Shown here: one piece after another, positions 7,712-14,281 of the stretch
How positions within the stretch are numbered: the stretch's first letter is position 1
Layout of the letters: every line of letters begins with the position of its first letter
Assembly: GCA_964627605.1 (NCBI GenBank)
Contig: CAZVGZ010000045.1
Location: 1-21,071, forward strand
Source: CAZVGZ01 sp964627605
GTDB lineage: Bacteria; Latescibacterota; MWCZ01; CAZVGZ01
Length of the DNA: 21,071 nucleotides
Reading direction: 5' to 3'
The notes under the pieces: model-generated
Told to the model about the DNA's origin: nothing
Database searches by the model: none
What the model saw: only the letters and a program-made list of their open reading frames with translations
Program-made: the position numbers and the translations under genes

Positions 7712-8525
7712 ATGAAGACGGCTCCCCTGACAGCCCTCCGACAGTTTGAGGTAATTGAAACTCCTGACCCATCGCCGCAAGATCACGAAGTACTCATCAA
7801 GACCGACGCCGTAGGAATCTGCGGCTCAGATGCCCACTACTTTAGGGATGGCGAGTCTGGAGGCGGCATACCCCCACGTCTTGGGCCATGAAACCGTCGG
7901 GACGATAGTCGAAGTCGGAGCAGATGTGACTCGCGTGGCGGTCGGGCAGAGGGTAGTGGTAGACCCAGGCGTGCCTTGTATGCAGTGCGAGTGGTGTTTT
8001 CGAGACGACATCAACCTCTGCCCCAACCTCAGATTTCACGGGACGCCACCAGTTGACGGCACCTTCAAACAGTTTTTCTGCCATCCAGCCACCTGGGTGA
8101 TGAAACTGCCTGACGGTCTATCTGACGATGAAGGGGTGGTGTTGGAATCTCTCTCGGTGGCGGATCTGACCGATGGGTGAGGTGTGGATGTGGTGTTTGA
8201 GGCCGCGGGAGCGCCTGACACACCGCGTCTGGTCGCTGACCTATGCGCAATAGGCGGCAAAGTGATCCTCATCGGCATCTGCGCATCGCAGAGCGATGTG
8301 GCGTTCGACTCAACGCGTTGCCGTCGCAAGGGGCTCTCCATAAAGTGGTGCCGCCGCAGCCGCCTCGCTGTCGAAGCGTCCATCAGATTGGTAGAACAGG
8401 GGGTTGTGGACGCCAGATCAATGGTGACGCATCATTTCAATCTGGATGACACACAGCACGCGTTTGAGCTGTTCGAGCAGCTCAAAAATGAGTCGCTGAA
8501 AATCGTCATCAACCCGAACGGCTAA
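7712..8525 (+). pseudogene. Zinc-dependent sorbitol/threonine-dehydrogenase-like MDR, triply disrupted
   Basis: The pieces in order are those of a medium-chain dehydrogenase. ATG 7712 leads to GICGSDAHYFRDG, with the catalytic zinc Cys. A shift at a run of five C (7871-7875) follows; with four C the frame would read GGGIPHVLGHE. Next comes the structural-zinc lobe (PGVPCMQCEWCFRDDINLC) up to LESLSVA. About 80-90 residues carrying the GxGxxG nucleotide-binding fold are then missing at ~8162. The sequence resumes at DLTDG, is stopped by TGA at 8178-8180, and continues in the same frame with GVDVVFEAAGAPDT to a normal C-terminus at 8525. The family oxidises polyols or threonine with NAD. Three independent lesions make a functional product very unlikely. 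Confidence 0.85.
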
Positions 8526-8741
8526 TTATTCAGAATTGGGCAAGCGGATACTCTTTGAGATCAGGCGACAGATGTGGTCGCTGCGGACTGAGTCAAACCA
8601 GCCTTCGGGCTTTGTCGTCAGCGATATATAGGCTGCTGCACCAGCGATGTTTTTTCTGGCACGATCAAGGAACTGCCTCGTACGCCAACCCCACAACCCC
8701 CGACCGATCTCCAGTAATCCCGTTGACGGCAGTCTCTTCAA
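8526..8741 (-). CDS. Small unrecognised frame overlapping the 3' end of the coaX-like gene
   Basis: A 71-codon frame could start at a TTG (8741-8739) that overlaps the coaX-like stop codon (TTGA arrangement), a layout compatible with translational coupling. The predicted peptide is basic (KRLPSTG, RTRQFLDRARKN) and ends RLISKSIRLPNSE. No domain, signal or membrane segment is recognised. It may be a real small gene, the relic of a longer one, or chance. Otherwise the 8526-8737 stretch shows nothing. Confidence 0.2.
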   Translation of the reverse strand: MKRLPSTGLLEIGRGLWGWRTRQFLDRARKNIAGAAAYISLTTKPEGWFDSVRSDHICRLISKSIRLPNSE

Positions 8742-9511
8742 CCGAGCGCGCCCGTCGCCATCATCGCCAACCCCTCAATCACCAGATAGCTCTCCAGATG
8801 GTGCTCAGTCTCCAAGTGAGCGGATATAGGTTCGGCATACCCACCGGCGACCACGAGCGCCGGCCTGGTCCCCCACAGATTTTCGAAATGCGCTACCCAT
8901 CGCTCGATGACTGCCACGGTTGAGGAGAGCACACCTATTGTCACAGACTCAGTCAAGCTAGTTACGTCTGTTAGGGTCGCGGTAGTTGGAAAGAGATCGG
9001 GTGTACTAATGTGTGTGCTCTCGGTAATCGCTTTTAGCGAAACCTCCAACCCAGGCCATATCACAGCAAAGTCGCATCGGCCACTATTAACCGCTGACAC
9101 CGTTGTGGCTGTTCCTGCTGTAATCACCAACACAGGTTCGCCATGTTTTGTCCTAGCTGCAACGCATGCGACTTTACGATCAACACCGACGTCGAGATTT
9201 GGGAGAAACTCAATGCCGCAACTGTTGACAGACTCTTTGGCAGACATGATCTCCCAGCCGCTTAAGGGGCATGCCGATTGCGGATCGAACCCTGATCTGA
9301 CGCTTGAGTAGTACAGCGTTCCGCCGCCCATAGTCTCCAGCTTGTCGCGGCAGTCTGACGCAGATACGACTGTATGGCAGCCCCTTACGTCGCCTGTGTC
9401 ACCATCGGCAAAACCCAGCTTGATAGCTGTGTTGCCCACATCCAAAAGCGCGACGTTATCGCTCTCACTATTAACGGGGTTTTGGGGCATTGGTCTGTAA
9501 GGGTCCAGCAT
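8738..9511 (-). CDS. coaX: Type III pantothenate kinase (CoaX)-like protein with altered third acidic motif
   Basis: The 257-residue protein belongs to the type III pantothenate kinase family (ASKHA fold). It has LLDVGNTAIKLGF (DVGNT at 24-28), NLDVGVDRKVACVAA (GVDR at 109-112) and ITAGTATT (130-137), then a VIWPGLEVSLKAI stretch and VVAGGYAEPI. The family normally has Asp at the first position of the D-x-G-T-A-x-T motif; here it is Thr131, two base changes away, so this is not a simple sequencing slip. Family members phosphorylate pantothenate, the first step of CoA synthesis. Loss of this acidic residue, and the neighbour just upstream (phosphopantothenate synthetase of the archaeal route, 25 bp away), raise the possibility of a different substrate such as pantoate, or loss of activity. 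ATG 9511 was used; ATG 9490 is also possible, and neither has a strong ribosome binding site. Confidence 0.8.
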   Translation of the reverse strand: MLDPYRPMPQNPVNSESDNVALLDVGNTAIKLGFADGDTGDVRGCHTVVSASDCRDKLETMGGGTLYYSSVRSGFDPQSACPLSGWEIMSAKESVNSCGIEFLPNLDVGVDRKVACVAARTKHGEPVLVITAGTATTVSAVNSGRCDFAVIWPGLEVSLKAITESTHISTPDLFPTTATLTDVTSLTESVTIGVLSSTVAVIERWVAHFENLWGTRPALVVAGGYAEPISAHLETEHHLESYLVIEGLAMMATGALG

Positions 9512-9536
9512 CCAGGTCGATAGTGGAGTCGGGCGG

Positions 9537-10304
9537 TCAGCCGCCAGTTTTTTCGGCGAGGCTTTTTAACCGATCTGACATGAACCGCAAAACGCGGGCA
9601 GTCGAGCGCTCGCTGTCAACTTCTGCTGCCATCCGAGCGCATTCGTCACGATGGTGTCTAAGGTCGTCAGCGGCGGCCTCGATCAAGGGCAGCGCTCTAA
9701 CAATATTGTCGCAGATATTTAGATTCGCGTCGCGTGCTGTTCTTGAGAGCGGGTTTAGGTCGATGGACACCACTTTTTTGCCCCACTCCAGCAGCGCTTG
9801 GGCCCTGTCACCGTCTTCCAGCGCGACCAACACGACATCCGCTTCAGCGATGCCGTCTCTGTCCACCAGCGATCTTGACGACGAGAGGTTGGGCACCTTG
9901 CTTTTTGGGTCCACCCCCAAGACTTCCTTCGCGCCCATTTCCCTAAGTAGTTCCGCAATCTGCTGCTCGCGTTCGTTGGTCCTGCCGTAAAAGACGTTCA
10001 CCTCCAGCTTGGCCCCCACCGCAACCGCCAGCGAGATCGCTTCAGCGCCAGCCAGCGCTGCTGTGTTGCCGTTGACGGAGAACACTGGGTGATCGGCGGT
10101 TAACAGCATCGCCGCAGCGGTCCTGATGTCCTCCAATACCGGCTCTGGGGTAGCCTCACCTAGTATGTAATCAAAGGCCTCGCCGCGCCCATGTGCAATG
10201 GGACCAGCGTCGGCAACAAGGCCGGTCTTGTGGTGGAGCGTTATTTTTTCTCTGAGCCTCAACGAGGCGGCGCGTGGATGGTCTGTTGGAATCTTTTCGT
10301 CCAA
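9537..10304 (-). CDS. 4-phosphopantoate--beta-alanine ligase (archaeal-type phosphopantothenate synthetase)
   Basis: The 255-residue protein matches the archaeal phosphopantothenate synthetase family (COG1701/DUF137) along its whole length. It has HPRAASLRLREK at 9-20, IAHGRGEAFDYILGE at 36-50, VNGNTAAL at 77-84, a VNVFYGRT stretch near 102-109, ADVVLVALEDGDR at 155-167 and SIDLNPLSRTA at 180-190. The enzyme joins 4-phosphopantoate and beta-alanine with ATP to give 4'-phosphopantothenate, the route archaea use instead of PanC plus pantothenate kinase. Its presence in what otherwise looks like a bacterial genome is unusual. The start is TTG 10304: the frame stays open for about 17 codons upstream to near the apt stop but has no ATG or GTG, and family N-termini agree with 10304. 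It lies 67 bp after apt. Confidence 0.88.
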   Translation of the reverse strand: MDEKIPTDHPRAASLRLREKITLHHKTGLVADAGPIAHGRGEAFDYILGEATPEPVLEDIRTAAAMLLTADHPVFSVNGNTAALAGAEAISLAVAVGAKLEVNVFYGRTNEREQQIAELLREMGAKEVLGVDPKSKVPNLSSSRSLVDRDGIAEADVVLVALEDGDRAQALLEWGKKVVSIDLNPLSRTARDANLNICDNIVRALPLIEAAADDLRHHRDECARMAAEVDSERSTARVLRFMSDRLKSLAEKTGG

Positions 10305-10371
10305 AACGGATACCAGTTCTCTTAATTGAGAGACCTCAAAAACGCAGGCTGTGATCTTAGTGGCCTATCTG

Positions 10372-10890
10372 TCAATACGCTATCAGAGCGCTTATATCGT
10401 GGTCTCCCAGCTTTTTGCGACCATCCAAAAACTCAAGTTCGATGATAAATGAAAGCCCAGCGACAACCCCTCCAGCCCTCTCCACCAGCCTCGCCGCCGC
10501 CGCCGCTGTGCCCCCGGTGGCCAGCAGGTCGTCCACTATCAAGACCCTCTGCCCTGGTTCAACAGCGTCGGTGTGCATCTCAATAGTGTTGGTGCCATAT
10601 TCGAGGGTGTATTCCTCACTCATAGTTTCAGCAGGCAGTTTCCCAGGCTTACGGATCGGCACGAACCCCAGACCTAACCTCAGCGCCAACGGCGTACCGA
10701 AAATAAACCCACGCGACTCAATCCCTGCGATTATGTCAACCTGTCGCGAGTCCGCATCTTCAGCGAGCCAGTCAATGGTCTGCTCAAACGCTTCAGGGTT
10801 GGCTAGCAGCGGAGTTATGTCTTTAAACAGTATTCCCGGTTCAGGGAAGTCAGGTACATCGCGAATGCATTTTTTCAAGTCCATGCTCAT
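10372..10890 (-). CDS. apt: Adenine phosphoribosyltransferase
   Basis: A complete 172-residue enzyme that converts adenine and PRPP to AMP (purine salvage, cytosol). It opens with the family N-terminus IRDVPDFPEPGILFKDITPLL, has IAGIESRGFIFGTPLA near 53-68, RKPGKLP at 80-86 and the PRPP-binding motif VLIVDDLLATGGT at 116-128. Its ATG overlaps the acylphosphatase stop codon by four bases (ATGA), so the two genes are translationally coupled. The downstream gene in the same direction is the phosphopantothenate synthetase. Confidence 0.97.
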   Translation of the reverse strand: MSMDLKKCIRDVPDFPEPGILFKDITPLLANPEAFEQTIDWLAEDADSRQVDIIAGIESRGFIFGTPLALRLGLGFVPIRKPGKLPAETMSEEYTLEYGTNTIEMHTDAVEPGQRVLIVDDLLATGGTAAAAARLVERAGGVVAGLSFIIELEFLDGRKKLGDHDISALIAY

Positions 10891-11159
10891 CCAGTCACCT
10901 CAAATGAGTTTTCGTTTTTGGTGTCTATCCACGAAACGCTTACATTGTCAACGCTCGCCCAACTTGGGCCTCTACTCAGCGCCAATACAAACTGATCAAT
11001 ATCTGGGCTCTCGCCTTGCGCTTCGATCTCCACCTTACCGTCGGCGCGGTTGCGGACCCAGCCTGTCAGTCGGAGCGCACTGGCCTCGGTGCGTGTGAAA
11101 TAGCGGAACCCGACGCCTTGGACACGGCCAGTGACAATAATGTGCGCTCGTCGGTTCAA
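10887..11159 (-). CDS. acyP: Acylphosphatase
   Basis: The 90-residue protein is the standard length for the family. It contains GRVQGVGFRYF (11-21) with the phosphate-binding Arg19 and GWVRNRADGKVEIEAQG (32-48) with the catalytic Asn36. It hydrolyses carboxyl-phosphate bonds in small metabolites. The start is TTG 11159, supported by AGGA seven bases upstream. A TATTAT -10-like hexamer lies ~15-20 bp upstream of the start. This is the first gene of the minus-strand cluster and is divergent from the RmlD-like gene, with 94 bp between the starts. Confidence 0.95.
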   Translation of the reverse strand: MNRRAHIIVTGRVQGVGFRYFTRTEASALRLTGWVRNRADGKVEIEAQGESPDIDQFVLALSRGPSWASVDNVSVSWIDTKNENSFEVTG

Positions 11160-11224
11160 CGCTGTTCCTGCTCATATAATAGGGGCTCCTGCGCGCTCTA
11201 AAAAGATAGCCGTGCACGGGCGTA

Positions 11225-11240
11225 GCGTAAACGCGTAAAC
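11225..11240 (+). repeat. Tandem 8-mer GCGTAAAC x2 in the divergent promoter region
   Basis: GCGTAAAC occurs twice, head to tail, 14-29 bp upstream of the RmlD-like start, just before its ribosome binding site AGAAAGGA. It could be an operator in the 94-bp divergent region, or chance. Confidence 0.3.
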
Positions 11241-11253
11241 AGAAAGGATCAAA

Positions 11254-12168
11254 ATGGCGCGCCTGCTCATAACCGGTGGCAGCGGGTTCATCGGTGGCCA
11301 TCTGGCATGTTTAGCGCAAGTAGGGTCCGAGGTCCACTCTATCTACAACTCACGTCGTGGCTCGCTCAGGGGCGTCAACTGGCATCAGGTCGATCTTACG
11401 GACGGTGTCGCCGTGGGCAGACTGTTTTCAGATGTCAAACCTGACGCTGTTATACATAGCGCTGCCATCAGCGGGATTGACTACTGCCAGCAGAATCAGG
11501 AAGAGGCGTGGGCCTGCAACGTGACAGCGACTGAGAATGTCGCCGCCGCCTGTGCCGAACACACAGCCAAGCTGGTTCATGTCAGCACCGACACCGTGTT
11601 TGATGGCGATAGGGGTTGGTACTCTGAGGATGACGACCCGATGCCGATCAACTTCTATGGCGAAACCAAGCTCGCCGCAGAGGACGCGGTATTCGCGAAG
11701 TCGCATGATTCGGCGGTTGCGCGAATCTGCATTGTCTACGGCCTACCGCTGACCTCCAACGCGGTAAGCAGCATCTCTGAGTTTGTGGATCGGTTGGACT
11801 CTGGTGAAGGCATATGGCTCTTGTCGGACGAGATTCGCACGCCGATTGATGTCCTGACACTGTGTGACGCGCTTTTGGAGATCGCGTTTGGCGACCATGG
11901 AGGGGTTTTTCATCTCGGCGGAGCCGACCGCGTAAGCCGCGTGGAGATGGGCATGAAAGTTGTCGAGTATCTGGGAGCCGATCCCAAACTCGTGACGGTC
12001 AAGGAGGGTATGAGTGGTTCGGGCGACCGCGCACCGAGACCGGTTGACATCTCGCTCAAAACCGACAAGGCAGCTTCTCTGCTCAACATACAGATGCTGC
12101 CTCTCGAACAGGGCTTTAAGCGAGTGTGGCCTGGCCTCTATGATTACCGTCGACGCCGGGACAGTTGA
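11254..12168 (+). CDS. NAD(P)-dependent sugar-nucleotide reductase, RmlD (dTDP-4-dehydrorhamnose reductase)-like
   Basis: The 304-residue protein is an extended short-chain dehydrogenase of the RmlD substrate-binding family. It has the N-terminal nucleotide motif GGSGFIGG at 8-15, an IHSAAISGIDYCQ stretch near 67-79, the HVSTDTVFDG segment at 109-118, and the catalytic YGETK at 135-139. RmlD reduces dTDP-4-keto-rhamnose; homologues outside rml operons act on other nucleotide sugars, and no rmlA, B or C gene is here, so the exact substrate is open. AGAAAGGA precedes the ATG at good spacing. The frame is intact and of normal length. Confidence 0.85.
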   Translation: MARLLITGGSGFIGGHLACLAQVGSEVHSIYNSRRGSLRGVNWHQVDLTDGVAVGRLFSDVKPDAVIHSAAISGIDYCQQNQEEAWACNVTATENVAAACAEHTAKLVHVSTDTVFDGDRGWYSEDDDPMPINFYGETKLAAEDAVFAKSHDSAVARICIVYGLPLTSNAVSSISEFVDRLDSGEGIWLLSDEIRTPIDVLTLCDALLEIAFGDHGGVFHLGGADRVSRVEMGMKVVEYLGADPKLVTVKEGMSGSGDRAPRPVDISLKTDKAASLLNIQMLPLEQGFKRVWPGLYDYRRRRDS

Positions 12169-12290
12169 CCGGCCCACATAGTACAGCGGCTGCGGGAACT
12201 AGTTGTCGCTGTTGCTCGTTATCGTCGCTGTCGCCGGGGAATCCCTAAATAGCCGCCACGGCTTAGAGGCGTTAGATATAGGGGATGGGG

Positions 12291-12773
12291 ATGTCGTCTG
12301 AACGATAGGGTTCACGCAGATGGTTTTTGAGGCTTTTCGCGGGAGTAGTCGGTTTCGCGATTGTTGGTCGGGCACGGTCCGCACCGCAGGCGATAGTCGA
12401 ACTCAAAATTACCAGCGCCTATCCCTCTGGCAGCGTGACGTTGGAACCTAGCATAAAGGCTTTTGTTATCTCCACCAACGAGAGTGTCGCAACCAGGTCA
12501 TCAATATGTACCCATCAGGGATGCACCGCTGTTTGGAACGCTTCGGGCAAAACTTTCGATTGTCTCTGACACGGCTCTCAGTTCGCCGCCGATGGGTCGG
12601 TGTTAAACGGCCCGGCACGAGACCCTCTCGTCTCCTACAAGACGACCATCCAAAACGGCAGGGCTGCTGTGGGCACTGACGTCACTGTTGCAGCGACCGA
12701 GGTTGCGCCGCTCTCGACCTCTGTGGTTGGCCCGTCAATCCTCTCAAGAGCGAAGAACGCTTTCCGCTCCTGA
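12291..12773 (+). pseudogene. Tat-exported Rieske [2Fe-2S] protein with two in-frame stop codons
   Basis: From ATG 12291 (GGGGATGGGG just upstream) one frame runs to TGA 12771-12773, interrupted by TAG at 12306-12308 (codon 6) and TGA at 12567-12569. After the TAG comes SRRWFLR (12312-12332), a textbook twin-arginine export motif, then a hydrophobic stretch and signal cleavage region. Rieske box I is intact (CTHQGC, 12507-12524). Box II should read C-P-C-H-G-S but reads Cys-Leu-stop-His-Gly-Ser. The ligand Cys and His of each box remain; the second Cys of box II, which normally pairs with the last Cys of box I, is the TGA. The sequence continues HGSQFAADGSVLNGPARDPL as expected. The protein would have been the iron-sulphur subunit of a bc-type quinol oxidase complex. 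Decay is the simplest reading. The 12774-12913 stretch after it shows no clear gene. Confidence 0.85.
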
Positions 12774-12913
12774 TCCTCCAACAGCTTGGGGCTATTAGCG
12801 ACTGACCTGCCGTTCGACCGACCCGTACCCGTAGATTATTGCGGTTGGCCGGACGGTTGTGTCTGTTATTGAGCTATCACAGCACTTTGAACAGCCAGAT
12901 TTATTGAGGAACT

Positions 12914-14005
12914 ATGACCTCCAAAGAGCGTGTGCACAGAGCCCTTAGACGCGAGCCGGTGGACCGGGTGCCGGTCTACATGTGGTTTCACCCTGGCACA
13001 GCGTTGCATCTGTCCAAGTTGTTGGAGATTCCACCTCAAAAACTTCAAGACGTGATGGGCAACGACGTAAGGCAGACCTGGGTCAACAACAACTACGCCA
13101 TGGAGGGGGTCGTCCACGAAGAGGACGGCCAGTCGCACACCGATGACTGGGGAATCACCTGGACAAAGCAGGGGCCGTTTAATCAGGTTTCGAAATACCC
13201 ATTAGCAGGCCTTAGCCGAAGCGAAGTGGACGAATACGAGTTCCCCTACGACCGAGCTGATTTTCTTTTGGGTCTGATGGACCCGGTCGCCGCACAGTCC
13301 GATGAGTATTTCATCGGCTGCGATGTCTCGCCGTGCGCATTTGAGATATTTTGGCGCCTTAGAAGCATGGACGACGCGCTACTTGATATGGCGCAAGACC
13401 CGGATTTTACAGCGCGCTTTCTAAGGAAAGCGATGGAGTTCACACTTGAGATGTCTCGCAGGGCGTGCGAGGAGTTTGAGCTTGATTGGCTCTGGGCTGG
13501 TGACGATGTCGCGGGGCAGTTTGGAATGATGATGAGTCCAGAGATGTGGCGCGAACAGCTAAGAGACGACCTTACTGAAGTGTTCGATCTGGGACGTTCC
13601 TACGATCTGGTGAACGCATACCACTCCTGCGGGGCGATCAGACCTATCATCCCCGACCTCATAGAGATGGGCCTTGATGTGCTCAACCCGATTCAGGCCG
13701 GGTGCCCTGGAATGGATGCGGTTGACCTCAAGCGCGAATATGGAAGCGACCTGTCGTTTATGGGTGGTGTCGATACCCAAGGTGTTCTTCCCCACGGCTC
13801 AGCAGACGAAGTAAAGAGAGCGACCGCCCTACTGGTTGAGGAGATGACCAGCGACGGCGGTGGATATATCTTGGCTGCGTCACACACCATCCCGCCGGAG
13901 ACCCCCGACGAGAATATTTTTGCGATGTACGACGCAGCGGGGATTTCCGAAGAAGAGATCTACGATCGCGCCGCAGATGTCCGCAGCGCCCCTGTAGGGT
14001 CCTAA
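12914..14005 (+). CDS. Uroporphyrinogen decarboxylase (URO-D) superfamily protein
   Basis: The 363-residue protein opens with SKERVHRALRREPVDRVPVY, the family's N-terminal signature, and has WLWAGDDVAGQFGMMMSPEMW (about 195-215), AYHSCGAIRPIIPDLIEMG with His237 and Cys239, LNPIQAGCPGMD and FMGGVDTQGVLPHG. The H-x-C pair and the QAGCPGMD-type segment are typical of the URO-D-like methyltransferase branch rather than of HemE, and no haem gene is nearby. Members of this branch transfer methyl groups in corrinoid or demethylation systems, or are uncharacterised. GAGGA precedes the ATG. It heads a run of same-strand genes (GH4 relic, three dehydrogenases), so a role in degrading a methylated or sugar-like compound is plausible but unproven. 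Confidence 0.82.
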   Translation: MTSKERVHRALRREPVDRVPVYMWFHPGTALHLSKLLEIPPQKLQDVMGNDVRQTWVNNNYAMEGVVHEEDGQSHTDDWGITWTKQGPFNQVSKYPLAGLSRSEVDEYEFPYDRADFLLGLMDPVAAQSDEYFIGCDVSPCAFEIFWRLRSMDDALLDMAQDPDFTARFLRKAMEFTLEMSRRACEEFELDWLWAGDDVAGQFGMMMSPEMWREQLRDDLTEVFDLGRSYDLVNAYHSCGAIRPIIPDLIEMGLDVLNPIQAGCPGMDAVDLKREYGSDLSFMGGVDTQGVLPHGSADEVKRATALLVEEMTSDGGGYILAASHTIPPETPDENIFAMYDAAGISEEEIYDRAADVRSAPVGS

Positions 14006-14032
14006 CGTTCTACCCGATCGCCGGAGCTATCA

Positions 14033-14246
14033 ATGCCAAAAATTACGTTCATCGGAGCAGGCAGCCTAGGTTTTTTCAAGCGACTCATGATCGACTGCAT
14101 GGGTTCTGAACGGCGACAAGGAGCTGGCCTACCATGCAATCTGCTACGATCCGCTGACAATGGCTATTCTTGACCTGAAGCAGACCCGACAGATGGTGGA
14201 CGAACTATTCGAAGCCGAAATGGATTGGCTACCGCAGTTTTCGTGA
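14033..14246 (+). pseudogene. GH4 family alpha-glucosidase/galactosidase relic
   Basis: ATG 14033 begins with PKITFIGAGSLGFFKRLM, the NAD-binding N-terminus of GH4 enzymes. After about 22 codons the frame changes near 14095-14103, and the next frame reads VLNGDKELAYHAICYDPLT followed by MVDELFEAEMDWLPQF, which is the C-terminal end of the same family. Roughly 350-380 residues, with all metal and catalytic residues, are gone. GH4 enzymes hydrolyse glycosides by an NAD- and Mn-dependent redox mechanism. The relic starts 28 bp after the URO-D gene and overlaps the region just upstream of the iron-type dehydrogenase start, so it still sits in place in the operon. Confidence 0.78.
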
Positions 14247-14281
14247 AGTGTCTAACATCGCTAGCGGGGAATCCCACAGAA

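Noticed and set aside
7871..7875. C5 tract in the dehydrogenase gene as a programmed frameshift site.
   Set aside because: The downstream deletion and nonsense codon make a programmed frameshift pointless, and there is no slippery heptamer or adjacent structure. A real indel or a read error is more likely.
8178..8180. Recoding of TGA as a sense codon, suggested by TGA stops inside the dehydrogenase and Rieske genes.
   Set aside because: TGA ends argJ, the RmlD-like gene, the TonB receptor, the coaX-like gene and the DUF4838 gene at the family-expected C-termini, so it is a normal stop. TAG and TAA also interrupt other genes here.
10324..10339. TCTCT...AGAGA inverted repeat between apt and the phosphopantothenate synthetase as a terminator.
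   Set aside because: The stem is five AT/GC pairs without a U-tract, and the two genes appear to be in one cluster.
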